Source of the DNA: Nomia melanderi
Taxonomy: Eukaryota; Arthropoda; Insecta; Hymenoptera; Halictidae
Assembly: GCF_051020985.1 (NCBI RefSeq)
Contig: NC_135008.1
Span: 1,550,001 to 1,614,000 of the forward strand
Reading direction: 5' to 3'
Length of the DNA: 64,000 nucleotides
Position 1 is the stretch's first letter, and each line of letters begins with the position of its first letter. A program made the translations under genes and the position numbers. The notes beneath the pieces are model-generated. The model ran no database searches. It was not told where the DNA came from and worked only from the letters and a program-made list of their open reading frames with translations. Positions 22,501 through 33,479 of the stretch are shown one piece after another.

Positions 22501-22930
22501 TGTCCTTCCTACGTAATTAAAAAAGTCCTGGGGAACGTGGAATTAACTTTTCGTAATTTGTCGTAATCCTAAACAAACGATGTTAATCACCTTCAGTGTC
22601 TTGTTTTACTGTAAATCGTCAACTACGTATGATCAATCACAAGTTCCCTCGTTTCAAAGAATAATCAACTTCCACAAGTGTTGAATATAATTTCAGTAAC
22701 AATTTCAAAATCCCCTTTGTCACACAACATACTAGTTCAAACAGCACAGAGTCTCTCTTTCCTAAAGCAACAAGCGTTCACTGTCATCGAATCTCTCAAC
22801 TAATCAACTATTCCTGCTTTCACCTTAATTGGCTCGTCAGTTCACCCAAGAAACCCCAACCACCTGTCCCCTTTCAATCTACAAGCTTAAACCGAATTCT
22901 CCCGTTCATATCATCGAATGAAACGGCAAG
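22501..22930. other. C-rich (plus strand) non-coding stretch
   Basis: Plus-strand C clearly exceeds G in each line from 22561 to 22920, for example 13 C against 4 G in 22681-22740. No gene or repeat was recognised. It forms the left flank of the GC island that follows. Confidence 0.5.
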
Positions 22931-23640
22931 CGAGGGTCGGTTCCACGGTGCAAATTGTTAATCATCGCGTTAGAAGACGAACCGTGTCGCTCGTGGGCAG
23001 AGCGGGGCGAGCGTGTTGTCGCGGAATGCGAGGTGTCGATCGGCCGGTGTAAAAGCGAAAGGGACGAGGCAGGAGGCGGCGGAGGCGGCGGCGACGGCGG
23101 CGGCGGAGGAACGAAAACGCAGGCCGAGACGAGGGTCCGTGTAACGAGATACCGTCCTCCGCGTTTCGCGCGTTTCGATGTAAACGTCCCCGGTTGACAA
23201 GAGCAGTCCGTTTCGCGGCCTCTAATCGGCGCGGTTACATGTTCTCAAAGTGGGCATTCCGATCCGCAGAATGCAGTCGCGGTTTAATCCGCCGGCCCTC
23301 GCGCCGCGTAAGTATGCGTGCGATCGGGCGTGCGTTAAACCGTAATTGCATCGCGTGCACCGCGCCACGCCGGGAAATGTGTATTAGGTACGAAGAAGCG
23401 GATCCGCGGCGTTGTCCGCCGGATATACAGGTGCCCCGCCGATCGGGGAACGATAACGCGCGAGCGCAACCGCCGCCCCTGTAAACCGGACGTTCACCGG
23501 GATTATTTAAACCGTTCGCGAACAAATTCATTAGGCGCGGGCCCGGCTGCGCGCTGCTCCGCGATTCATTTCAGCGGTCGAATGTTATCGCGACGGTGAC
23601 TTCGACGTGTGAACTCGGCAACTGGAAATTAATCGATTCA
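22931..23640. other. GC-rich island with (GGC)n tract and a strong donor-like site
   Basis: CpG-dense, with an imperfect GGCGGC/GGA run at about 23071-23109. A near-consensus splice donor GTAAGTATG begins at 23309. An ATG at 23271 runs in frame for 12 codons into it, preceded by TTCCGATCCGCAG. These features would suit a first exon or promoter, but nothing in the sequence identifies a gene. Confidence 0.35.
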
Positions 23641-24200
23641 TCGTTTAGCTGATTCGAGACTGGCATGGTTTTTGTTGCCTTTGGTACGTGGGTTTTTCGT
23701 GGAGAATGTTGCAAGTTTAATACTACGAGGGGTGGAAATGGTTGATTTCAAGATTCTTACTTTGTTCATTAGGGTGATAGAGAGCTTTCGTGAGAAATTT
23801 CGAAATTCCTGCATTTCGAGTGCGGCAAGCTCTTTGAAGCTTAAGGACTATGCTTTAAGAGACGTGTCAAGGATTTTCAGTTCATAATAGAGGTCCGAGC
23901 GAATTATTCTCAAGATGAAATATTGGTAATGGCAAGATAATCTTCGGCTTTGAAATATGGGTAATAGCGAAATAATGGACACTCGACGAACATCGTGTCA
24001 TCAAATCTAACAAGCGCAGTCAATCACGAAATTGAAGGAAGATTCGACGAACGGAAAGGTTTAGGTTTAGAAACGTTCGTGCGGCGATTGAATAGAATTT
24101 GCGTATTTACGGAGCGTAGGATCTTCGAGAGACCGTTTAATTTTCCGTTGGTGAAATTGTTTTTAAAGAGGAAGAAATGTGGGCGATGCTAGTCTTTAGC
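23641..24200. other. G-rich (plus strand) non-coding stretch
   Basis: G exceeds C across 23641-23940, the opposite of the C-rich flank at 22561-22920. No gene or repeat was recognised. Confidence 0.5.
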
Positions 24201-24654
24201 AACGACCCGGGGAAACTTCGATCGAACGTTATTCGCCGCTTATCGCTCGTGTCTCGATTATTACGTAGCTTCACGCTCGTAACCGGGACGATAACTGTTT
24301 AATTGGAAACTGAATTCACACGATTATCCGCATTACACGGTGTCGGCTTTGCGCCCGCGTGCGGGCAAAAGTATGGAAACCTTCCTTATACCACCGTACG
24401 CGCTTATCGGCGCGAGAAATGGCTCACCGGTTGCATCTGATCTCCTGCATTATGCATGCGCTCGCGTGTAGCGGACACGTAACGCGGTCACTGTATCGAT
24501 CCTACGCGGTATTTCGTCCTTACGGCGTCGGACGGTCTTTCGGGAAATTTCGTAATTCCCGATCGAACTGCGGCACGGGAAACTTCGCGATCGCGACGCG
24601 TCATTGACCCTTTGCCTTCTAACGTTCTGTCAAACTCGAACAAATCTGGTGCAA

Positions 24655-24900
24655 CGATTAAAAATGATTCGATTCCTTCGAGTTCAAATCGAATATTAGT
24701 AGCAAACAATAATTTGCAGTCATTCGCATCTATTTCTTGTTTACTGAGTTCTATGATCTATTTAAATTTATTCTAAAGCGTTATTCTGCTTGTTATTAAG
24801 TTCGCGTTAGAATAAATTTAAATAGGTCATAGAACTGTTGCTTTTCAATGGTATAACAAATATAAATATTCGATCCCTTCGAGTTGAAATATTAGTAGCA
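24655..24900 (+). repeat. Direct repeat flanking a hairpin
   Basis: ATTCGATTCCTTCGAGTT and ATATTAGTAGCAA occur at 24665-24710 and again at about 24868-24902, on either side of the 24747-24836 hairpin. Sequence TTTAGAATAAATTTAGA near 25000 echoes the hairpin arm once more. The locus looks like a small local duplication around a foldback. Confidence 0.5.
24747..24836. repeat. 30-bp stem hairpin
   Basis: AGTTCTATGATCTATTTAAA and the next ten bases (24747-24776) pair with 24807-24836 over 30 bp with a single mismatch, which would be a G:U pair in one RNA strand. The loop is 30 nt. Arm length suits either a foldback element or a small-RNA hairpin. No known miRNA sequence was recognised. Confidence 0.65.
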
Positions 24901-25840
24901 AGAATAATTTACTGGAGAAATGAAACAGTTCCATACTCTTTCTATACCTACATTGACTCCGAACTATACAAGTTAATAGTAAGCATAATTTGTAGGCTTT
25001 AGAATAAATTTAGACATCGATCGTACTTGTTGCTTCCTCTACGAAACAGCTAACGACACGCAGGCCTAACAAGCGCGACCGCGAAACTAAATCGCGAGGC
25101 GAGAGGTTAATTTTCATGGAAAACGGCCCGGCATCATGGCGGCCGTCCGCGTCCGCGTGTGTTAAGCGATCGTGTGATCAGCGCCTATAAAGGCAGCGGG
25201 CCGATAGAAAACGTTTAGATAACTGCACTGGTGCAGTATAACGGTACGGATCCACGCCACGGCGAATAATAATAATAAGCTTGTTTTATCGCGGCGATGC
25301 CCGGTAATGGTTACGACGAATTCGGAACGCGGATGGTGTCATCCACGCGTTCGCGGCCACGAATCAGCCGTAGGCCGATGAAAAATACGAAAATTATGCA
25401 TTCTCCCGCGCGTACGCGTCGTAAAATGGGGTTCCGCGGGAGAGGGTCTTGAGAATAAGGTCAGCGGAGCCTTCCAGCCGATGGCTAGACTATTTATGTG
25501 TATTACACTTCGTCAGCGGTGTCACGGGGGAAGATGACCTTTGTTCGATGCCCACGCCTAGTAACGTAACACTGGTCTGGACAATTTCCTGTCACATTCA
25601 CTGCCGTCCGAGTGACGTGGCCGAGAATTATCCCTCCGCCGAGCCAACAAGGATACGAACGAAACCACTGTTGTCGCCCGAATCGTTCGCACGGGGACAT
25701 TTCCTGAATGCTTTTCATATTCAATCATTTCTCCTGTCTATTTACGAGCGCCGAGTCAACGGCTGGTGTCGCCAATGGCGTTACGTGTACTTTGCTTCTC
25801 TTCTTGTGGATTTGTGGTTAACCCTTTCTGGACGAACGTT
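24901..25840. other. CpG-rich non-coding stretch
   Basis: A near-perfect palindrome ACTGCACTGGTGCAGT lies at 25222-25237, about 35 bp downstream of a CTATAAAGG at 25187, which could be a TATA-containing promoter by coincidence. The 132-codon frame at 25449-25847 has no motif. TTAACCCTTTCTGG at 25818 is probably an isolated MITE end. Confidence 0.35.
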
Positions 25841-26270
25841 TCGGTGAGATGAAATGTTTGTTTGGAAGACTGAGACGCAGATTTAATTGGTGGAACAGCG
25901 AGAGATTATATAGTTTTAGTTTATACATTGAATACTGGAGATCGAGGACACTTAGGATTGTTACAGTGGTTTCTTATAGGGAAAGTTTGTAGGACAGATG
26001 TACATGTTTGATATGGAATTGAGAATGTTTCATGACTGAGTTAGAATTTGGAGGAAGATTGAATTAGAAGTGGACATTTTGGTTTAATAGAGCGATTGGC
26101 TTGGAGAGGTTTTATCTGAGTTCAAAGTTTAAAGAATCGAATCAGAGTTTCAAGAATTGTATAGCGATGATGTTATGTTATGTGAATCATGTGAGGTTTC
26201 GAGGATCGCAATGCACTTTGGAGAGAAGATTAAAGTATCGATGAGAAAGGATCTTTTGGCTTACTTCTGC
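25841..26270. other. C-poor, G-rich stretch
   Basis: Plus-strand G greatly exceeds C, for example 18 G against 3 C in 26041-26100. No repeats and no long frame. The skew is the strongest of its kind in the window. Confidence 0.55.
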
Positions 26271-27090
26271 CGTTTAGGCGCGTTGCTCGCAATCGTCGGG
26301 AGAAGTTACGCGCGAGTTCGCGCCCATATTTAGAGCGAATGAATGGCGACACGATTCTCAGAGTTTTTGTTGACCTCGAGCAGAATGAAGCGCTTCGAGG
26401 CTAGTGTGTCGCAATTATTTCCATTTACTGCTTCCTCGGGCAAACAATCACGGACACTCTGATTTACAAGTGTTCCTCGAGGCACGCGGTACTCGCCGAC
26501 GATATTTGAATACCAGTGACGCAACCGTGCTCGCGACATTTCCTCCGGAAACGGTCCAACAAAGACAAGAATCCGCGATATGCGGTTTTACATTGTTTAC
26601 ATCGATTCTAGGAACGAGACTCGGCAACTGTTCTCTGGCAAAGAATCTCGGTGTAAACCCTATTAATTACCATTGTTCGCCGAGGCTATTAATTACTCTT
26701 GCAGAAATGGATTAGTATGCTGTCGAGAAATGCGAGAGAACGATTGAACTTCCTGCTCGTTCGTTCTCGCATTGCGCGGCGCGGTGTCATTCAGCCGATG
26801 CATATCTCCGAAGAAATTATACCACGCTGCGTTTCTCGGAAACGTGTGTCACAGAAACTTCATCGAACACGCCGTCCTAGTTCCACTCGAAGGTGTGTTT
26901 ACTCAATTTTTAACCGTTCACGGTAAAACTGTCTATTTGCTGAATCACTTCTCGAGTCGCGAATCACGGCGAAATCAAAATGGAAAAACATTTGCCACTC
27001 GTCCAACCAACTTTCGAAATCTTCGAAGAATAATAAAAATACAGTCACAATGACAACCAGCGCTCAGTATCCTATATATTCAAAATAGCC
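26271..27090. other. Non-coding stretch, nothing recognised
   Basis: Mixed composition with short overlapping frames. No gene or repeat recognised. Confidence 0.4.
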
Positions 27091-27318
27091 TTAACACGTT
27101 GAATGTCATGGGGGTCATCGGTGACCCCCAACCAAATCGAATTACTATATCATTATTTAAAAACATTTCTGTATTATAAATAATACTGCCTAATGCGATG
27201 ACATTCAGCCAGATGAACGTGCAATAATAACAATGCAATTCAATTAAATGATTTAACATCACATTTTTTCATTTTGTGTGTTTCGTTCTATGAAATCGTG
27301 CGGCATGCAATGTGTTAA
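27091..27318 (+). mobile_element. TTAA-flanked MITE, family F
   Basis: TTAACACGTTGAATGTCATG at the left and GGCATGCAATGTGTTAA at the right, 228 bp. A strong subterminal hairpin GGGGGTCA/TGACCCCC (27110-27129, 4-nt loop) follows the left end. Left part is related to 51248-51400, right terminus to 54675-54917. No transposase inside. Confidence 0.85.
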
Positions 27319-30300
27319 GGAAGAACGAAACAGTGTCAGTAGCAAGACGCGTGTCAAAGTAATTCCCAGACAAGCGTGTTACTGGGAAACCGCGAATCGC
27401 GGTAGTCGAATGAAAAATGCGGGTGTCGATTCGTGTGGAAGGTGTCACGCGCAGGCAAAGGCTTAAAAGGTTAGGATTCTCGTTATCGCTTGTTACATTA
27501 GCATCGCAACACGTGAGAAAACGCTGGCCGCGGCGGGACCAGTGTCACGCGATTCCGTCTGAAAGTGGCTACTGTTTACGAGTCCGTGTAACGAGCGTAT
27601 AAGGCGAGGCGTGGAAAGAAGACACCGGGAGGAGAGGATCGTCGCGACCTCAAAACGAAGGTCAGGCCGTTTCTCTCCCCGTGAACCTGTGTGCGTCCGT
27701 TATGAATGCGTAACGCCGACTGTTCGCAGGCTGCACCTGTTCCCTTGACGTTTCCAATCAAGGCCCTCACCTTAATCACACGCATATCCTGTGGCCATCG
27801 ACGCGATCCGATCGAAGGGAAACTCGTGTGAATTCCCAGTTTTATCCTCCCGAGCGGCTCCGTTCCCACATTTCCATCGAAGATCCGTCCTCTATCGAGT
27901 ACCCTCGCCTCGTGCAATTTCACTCGTTCCGAGAACTGCTGCTCGACGCTCGGATGAATTTCTACCAACACTGGTTCGATTGACGTTCCGTCGTTTCCTT
28001 TATGGGAACCGTAACAGGAACTGTACTTTTTATTTTTCACATTCGCGCGATACCTAATCGACTAAACCTTCGCGGACTTCCTGAATTCAGAATGTTAGCA
28101 GAGGAACCCGAAGTGTAAACTTGTAAATGTCAGAGAAAAGCTCTCCAATGATCTATTTGAGTAATTCAATTTTCTGCAGCAATATACGCCAAAGATTAAT
28201 CATTGTTTGAAAGCAACATCCGTCTTTTAATCAATCTGAAAGAAACCAGGATCTGCTAGTTCCATTAACTCACTTTCTTAATATTGATTAAGAAATCACT
28301 CGATCGCGCCGTATACGATTGCGATCAACGAAAGCAACTCTACTCGTTCCGAGGAAAAACGAATCCACAGGCTCGCAGTAATAGGATAATTTCCAGTTCT
28401 CTTCGTACGAAATCGTTAAAATTGAAACAACTAAAATTGGTCGCCGCATCGTGCATCCAAGCGATGTACGAGAGACTGTTAAGAATAGGAGTGACTCGAT
28501 CAACCGAAAGGTTAATAAACCGTCGATCTTTGAAATACGACTGGAGCGTTTCTTCCGTCATGACCGGTTCACGTATAAATCTCTTTCCTTGAATTCTTCG
28601 GCATCGATGTGTACACTCGGTGCGCTCACCTTTGCCTCGAAATGTCGCGGTAAATCGATCGATCGTGGTCGGCGGGCGGATCTGGACTGTCTCGCGGATA
28701 AAGGGCGAAACGTCGAACAGGAAGCGGTGTACTTAACCTTCTGGGTCCGAGGCTGCGCCGGATCGAGAGCGCGCGCGTGTCCCTGATTACGGTGCAGAGA
28801 CGTGGATCGCTCGCGTTTCACGGAATACCGCGTCCACGGAGCCTATTCTTGTGCTTTCTAGACGAGAAAGCGGTGCCGGCGTCCCAGGATTCCACGGAAT
28901 CTTCCCGGAAACCGTCGAGTCGTGTTCCCCGCTCGAACGGGTCCATCCGGAAGCGGCGTCCCGGATCGATCGCGGGTAAAAAGACGATCCCGCCGGTCGA
29001 TTACAATGAGACCGACCTCGTTTGCTCGCGCGTTTTATTTGTATCTCAGATCCGACTCCATTACTCGAGGCATTCGAGGATAACACGGCGATTCTCGGTA
29101 TCGTCGGATAAATAGATTAAGGATCGACGGTATCGGATTTCGCGTTCGATTGAATAAAATCGCAGAGGAAATGGAGTCTGATTGGTTCGGAAACGATGGG
29201 ATTACATTGGATTCCAGGTTCGTTCGATTCCGCCGCGGGAAATTGAATTTTTTCCAGCCGCCACTATGATTATTTTGTAGTTTATATGGTAACGAAGTTT
29301 TTCTGGGCGCCTGGACGCCAAGAGGTTCGTTAACATGCAAAGTACCGCGAGATATTAAGCGATATATCGTCCAGAGCAGTTAGCCGTCTTTCTCTATATT
29401 GGCGCGATCTTATCTTCCCGGCGAGACCTAGTAATTAACGCTGTCTGCCACGGGACGCGCCATCATTGACAAAATGTCTTCATCCATCTCGCCGGCTTCG
29501 TTCGCCGTGCTGTTTATTCGAACGGAAATATATTGTTCCCCGTTTGCACGGTTTCGAGTAGGAGGAATTATTCGAACGAAGACGAGCCGCGTATTTACAA
29601 TGACCCGCTAACAAGCGCCGATAATTAGGGACCTTTCGCGTTAAGGCGGACCAGGGGTCAAGATTGGCCCGCTCCGAGCCAGTCTTCGGGATTATTAAAT
29701 GGAACCTACGGTCCATCGCGAGATTTATAGGTCTACGTAGTTAATTCCGTGAGTTATGAAGCTACTTCTGGAAGCTAGCGCTGAAGTCTGCCGAAATGAT
29801 GCATGCGTATCGTTCGGGAGAGGATTCCCGGCGACCGGGACATGTTCATTCCGCCGGGGATATCTGGCTCCGTGGACGGATTACAATTAACTGCTGAACG
29901 CTGGGATCCACGGATCCCCGGAATTTTCGGAAACGATTAAGACGATCGGATGGCCGGGACTTAATGGTGATCGATGTTTGCGTTTAGGGCGCTAACTCGA
30001 CGGCCGGGACTAACGAGCCTGAGAGCCCTCCGGCGATAGCTGATCCACGAAATTGTCAGCTATCGTTCGCTAAACAATCGAAGCCTGGCCATCGGTTATT
30101 CAAAGGTTGTCCTCTTCGTCGATTTTAATCTCAAGGTAGCCTAATTCGATAATACATTAATCTCAGTGTTTCAAGTGTAGTTAAGAAAGATCTTTAGAGT
30201 CAGTTCTAGTAAATTCACCTATCGCCACTGAAGTTACATCTAATTCCCAATGGAGTCACGTGAATTCACAACCGATTCTAAGGAAGATCTAAGGAAGATC

Positions 30301-31150
30301 TCTATTAACTAGAGCTAACTCACTCAAAAGTAATTTAAGTGTTTCTAATTTAAGATAGCTTAAAGTCACGCTTAATTCTACAATCGTAATTTCAAATTCG
30401 TCGAAGACTCGAAGCATTATCGAGGAACCATCCCGAAAGCGGTCGCTCGAAGTCGAAGTCGATTCGAGACGCGAGATCACGCGTGAACGTCCCGTTCGGA
30501 TGTTTTCGCGAGAAAACGTTAGTTACGGACGGTGCATTAATATCAACGGAATTTATAACAGCAATTCCGCGACCGACCAATCAGCTAATGTTCCCCATAA
30601 AAGCGTCTCGTAGCGGCGATTCCCTTTACACGGTCCCCTGGACTCGTAACGATGTTCCGCACGATCTAACGAGGGGGCCAAACATCCGAGTGGACGTTAC
30701 GCCCCGGCCCCTAGACAAAAAAAGGTGCTCGGGAACCGCATCCCCTTATTGGCCGGGGCCCAGCTCGAATGTCTGAATTCCCTAATCTAGACCCCGGCCC
30801 CCGGGGACCTTTAAGTGGCGGCATAGGCGTATAACAGGGCCTGGCGTCCGGCCCTCCGGGCTACTTCTAGTTCTTCTCCTCTCCGTGAATACCGGCGACC
30901 AGACACGATAGATTCCACGGGTCCCCCCCCGGTATGTACACTGCCCACCATAAGTACGGTTAACCCTTCGATCGACATTTCGACAAGACGAAATTTTCAT
31001 ATTTGGAAGTCTACGTAAACAAATGATTTAGTTACTCGAACAGCAAGAGATCAGCACGTAGTTTTCTATTGTAAGTAATTGATAATTTAGCTTCATCTGT
31101 CGATGGTTTTCTATATTTCCGAGAATCTTCGTCCAAAGAACTCTTTGAGG
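27319..31150. other. Long non-coding stretch without recognised elements
   Basis: Alternates CpG-rich (27.4-28.0, 28.6-29.0, 29.8-30.1, 30.6-30.9 kb) and AT-rich parts. The frames (for example 154 codons on the minus strand at 27576-28040) overlap others and show no motifs. A 12-bp tandem duplication AAGGAAGATCT occurs at about 30280-30302. A TTAACCCTTCGATCGAC at 30960 may be a solo MITE end. Confidence 0.4.
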
Positions 31151-31366
31151 TTAGGATTAGAAACTGTTCCACCCTTTGCTTAGCTCTCTACGTAGAAGTT
31201 ATTCGTAGACTTCGCTTCGCAATTGTCGAAGCATCGAGTACTCGAAACGATGTTGAGAATAGTTTCACTGGAATACCGCAGCGAACGTCCGACGAAAGTA
31301 ATCCATCGTTACAATTTTTACGGTTACATATCGATCGTTCGAAATGCTCGGCGGTTCTAGTGTTAA
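31151..31366 (+). mobile_element. MITE family C, diverged copy
   Basis: The right end GCGGTTCTAGTGTTAA and upstream phrases (GAATAGTTTCACTGGAATAC, AAAGTAATCCATCGTTACAA, TTTTTACGGTTACATATCG) match family C in order and spacing. The left end is degenerate (TTAGGATTAGAAACTG). Confidence 0.65.
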
Positions 31367-31519
31367 TAAGTAATTATAATACCGTTTATCTTCTGCTTCT
31401 ATTTATCTTCGCCGGGGAAAATGAAACGATAAACCGTTCGAGATTCATGCGCGAGTGAACGCGTTAACTCTATACGAACGAGGATTCATCAAACTGCAAA
31501 ACACCGCGAGCGAATGGAG

Positions 31520-31640
31520 GTTATATATATGAGACGCTTAAATAATATTGAAAAAGGAAACTAAACACCGATCTCCTGCTGTTCGAGAAACGAAAGAACT
31601 CGTTCGCCGGTTCGTGTTTCAACCGGGAAAGGCTCGATTT
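31520..31640 (+). repeat. Interspersed repeat F6, copy 1
   Basis: AAGGAAACTAAACACCGATC, TCCTGCTGTTCGAGAAACGA, AACTCGTTCGC and the next lines match 42040-42140 in order with about one difference in four. No termini are identifiable here. Confidence 0.5.
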
Positions 31641-33300
31641 TGCGAAAACATCGATATCCGCGAGGAAAGGGTCGATACTTCTGGACGGCAGTGTAAGCGT
31701 TTCGAGGCCCGGGCCGGAGCGTTTCGCAGGCCGAACCTCGTTTGAAATTCGCTATCCCACGCGGCGAGGCTAGACACCGGCCGATCAGGACTCGTTCCAA
31801 ATTCGTTCCGAACTGCGCCGTTGCGATGCATCATTCCGCCTTCAAGTTCAAACGTTAATTGAATTCTCGAAGGATTTATGTGGTCCGTAAATATAGGAAG
31901 TTGATCATATATACGGTTCAGCGCATCGAGCGTGGAGAATCCTCGTGGATTGCCCCCTCTTTTCGATAATAAGGTCGCGGCAACATTAAAATGTAAATTC
32001 GTGGAACCTGTTCCGGCCCGTAATGGTGTGCAACCGTAGAAGCGCTATCTCGTGTTTTTATTATAAACAGATACGCATTAGTTACGGCGACGTTACTCTT
32101 TAACACTTCGCCGGAATCGCTGGATTTAATTATCGTAACCGACCCCGGCACAGCGAGAAGATCCCCGAGCGATAGTTATTTCAGGCATTCCCCCGTTCAT
32201 TTCGCTTTCTTCGAACGCTCGCTGACAGACGTTCGAATACTATCGATTATTCTATCGAGTGTTCATTAAAGCGTACGCAGGTTGATTGGAATTTGCATTG
32301 CGTATCGTTCGGTTCGAAAAATTTCTGGCCGTACGAAAGAAGAAACCAAACGAGATTATCGAACATCGGTAAGGAGATTCACTTCGTTGCCTCTAAATGT
32401 CTTGTGTTTTTTAATGTATGCTAATTAAATACTGTTCAAATTAGCTCTTCGAGATGAAGGAGTTTTCAGATCTAAGAACTATTCAAAATCCTTCAAAGAA
32501 CTTCGCCTCGTTGAATTTTCGTAAATATAGAAATTTCTAAAAAATATCTATAGAATTTAGATAATACAACTATTTCAAACATCTTCGCGTATAGAGTCTC
32601 TATTTAATAAAGGAGCAAACGTTTACCGTTATTCACTCGGACAATCCCTAACCGGTCACCTATCGGTGCTTTCGCCTTAATAATTTAGGTTTCGCGTATA
32701 AATCTCGCATGAATGAGTCTCGAATCGCGAAAGCTTGTCCCGCATCGTTTCTAGCAGGGAACAACGAAAGTGTCCCGCTAGTGGTTCGGTTATCGAGTGG
32801 TTTTTACGATTGGCGGAGCAGTCGTTCTTCACCGGCGCGAGTCCATTTAACGCGATGAATCGATTCGGATCCCGGATCGGGCCACGGGAGGTATATTATT
32901 TGGTTAACCCCGGGCACACGGGCCGCTTCTCGTAAATTCGGCCGAGTGGCCCGGTCGCCCTTAAATAATCCTGTCAAGTTTCGCACAATAACGGGTGGCG
33001 GAGCCGTGTCGTTAGTCGTGCCTCCGCATGGGGCACAAGTTTTCGGGCCCGGTCGAAAATAGTAGCCTATAAAACCGCCCCGTACCGTCGCTGACAAAAG
33101 ATCGCCGATCTTTCCCTGATTCAGCGCGAGTAAACAGGGTATTTCTATGTTTTAAATTAGAACGACCGTGTCGGCCATCTTGTCGGGCCGTAAAGAACGT
33201 TCGCGCAGCTCGGCCGCCATCTTTCTTTTTTTCCTTACTCGAGACGCAACGCGAACGCATAAGCTTAGAGAATATTCTTGCATAAAAAGAACCGTTTTCG
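31641..33300. other. Non-coding stretch, nothing recognised
   Basis: CpG-rich in parts (32.7-33.25 kb). Short frames only. No gene or repeat recognised. Confidence 0.4.
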
Positions 33301-33479
33301 AGTTAAACTAACGTTTGCAACAGAAAATATTCGAATTTGATACTAGTGCTACTGAATGGTTCAAAATGAATTATAATTATTTTTCTAATTATTATATATT
33401 CGTAGATATGGTCGAATAAGTTGATGTAATGTATAAGTTGGAACACAAGTGAATTGAAATTTACTGGTCTTAGTGTTAA
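33301..33479 (+). repeat. Possible TTAA-type element, only right end clear
   Basis: ACTGGTCTTAGTGTTAA at 33463-33479 resembles family C/D termini. The left end is uncertain and the internal sequence matches no other copy in the window. Confidence 0.3.

Noticed and set aside
25187..25237. TATA-box promoter with the ACTGCACTGGTGCAGT palindrome
   Set aside because: Spacing is plausible, but no initiator consensus or downstream gene is evident, so it is mentioned only as a possibility.
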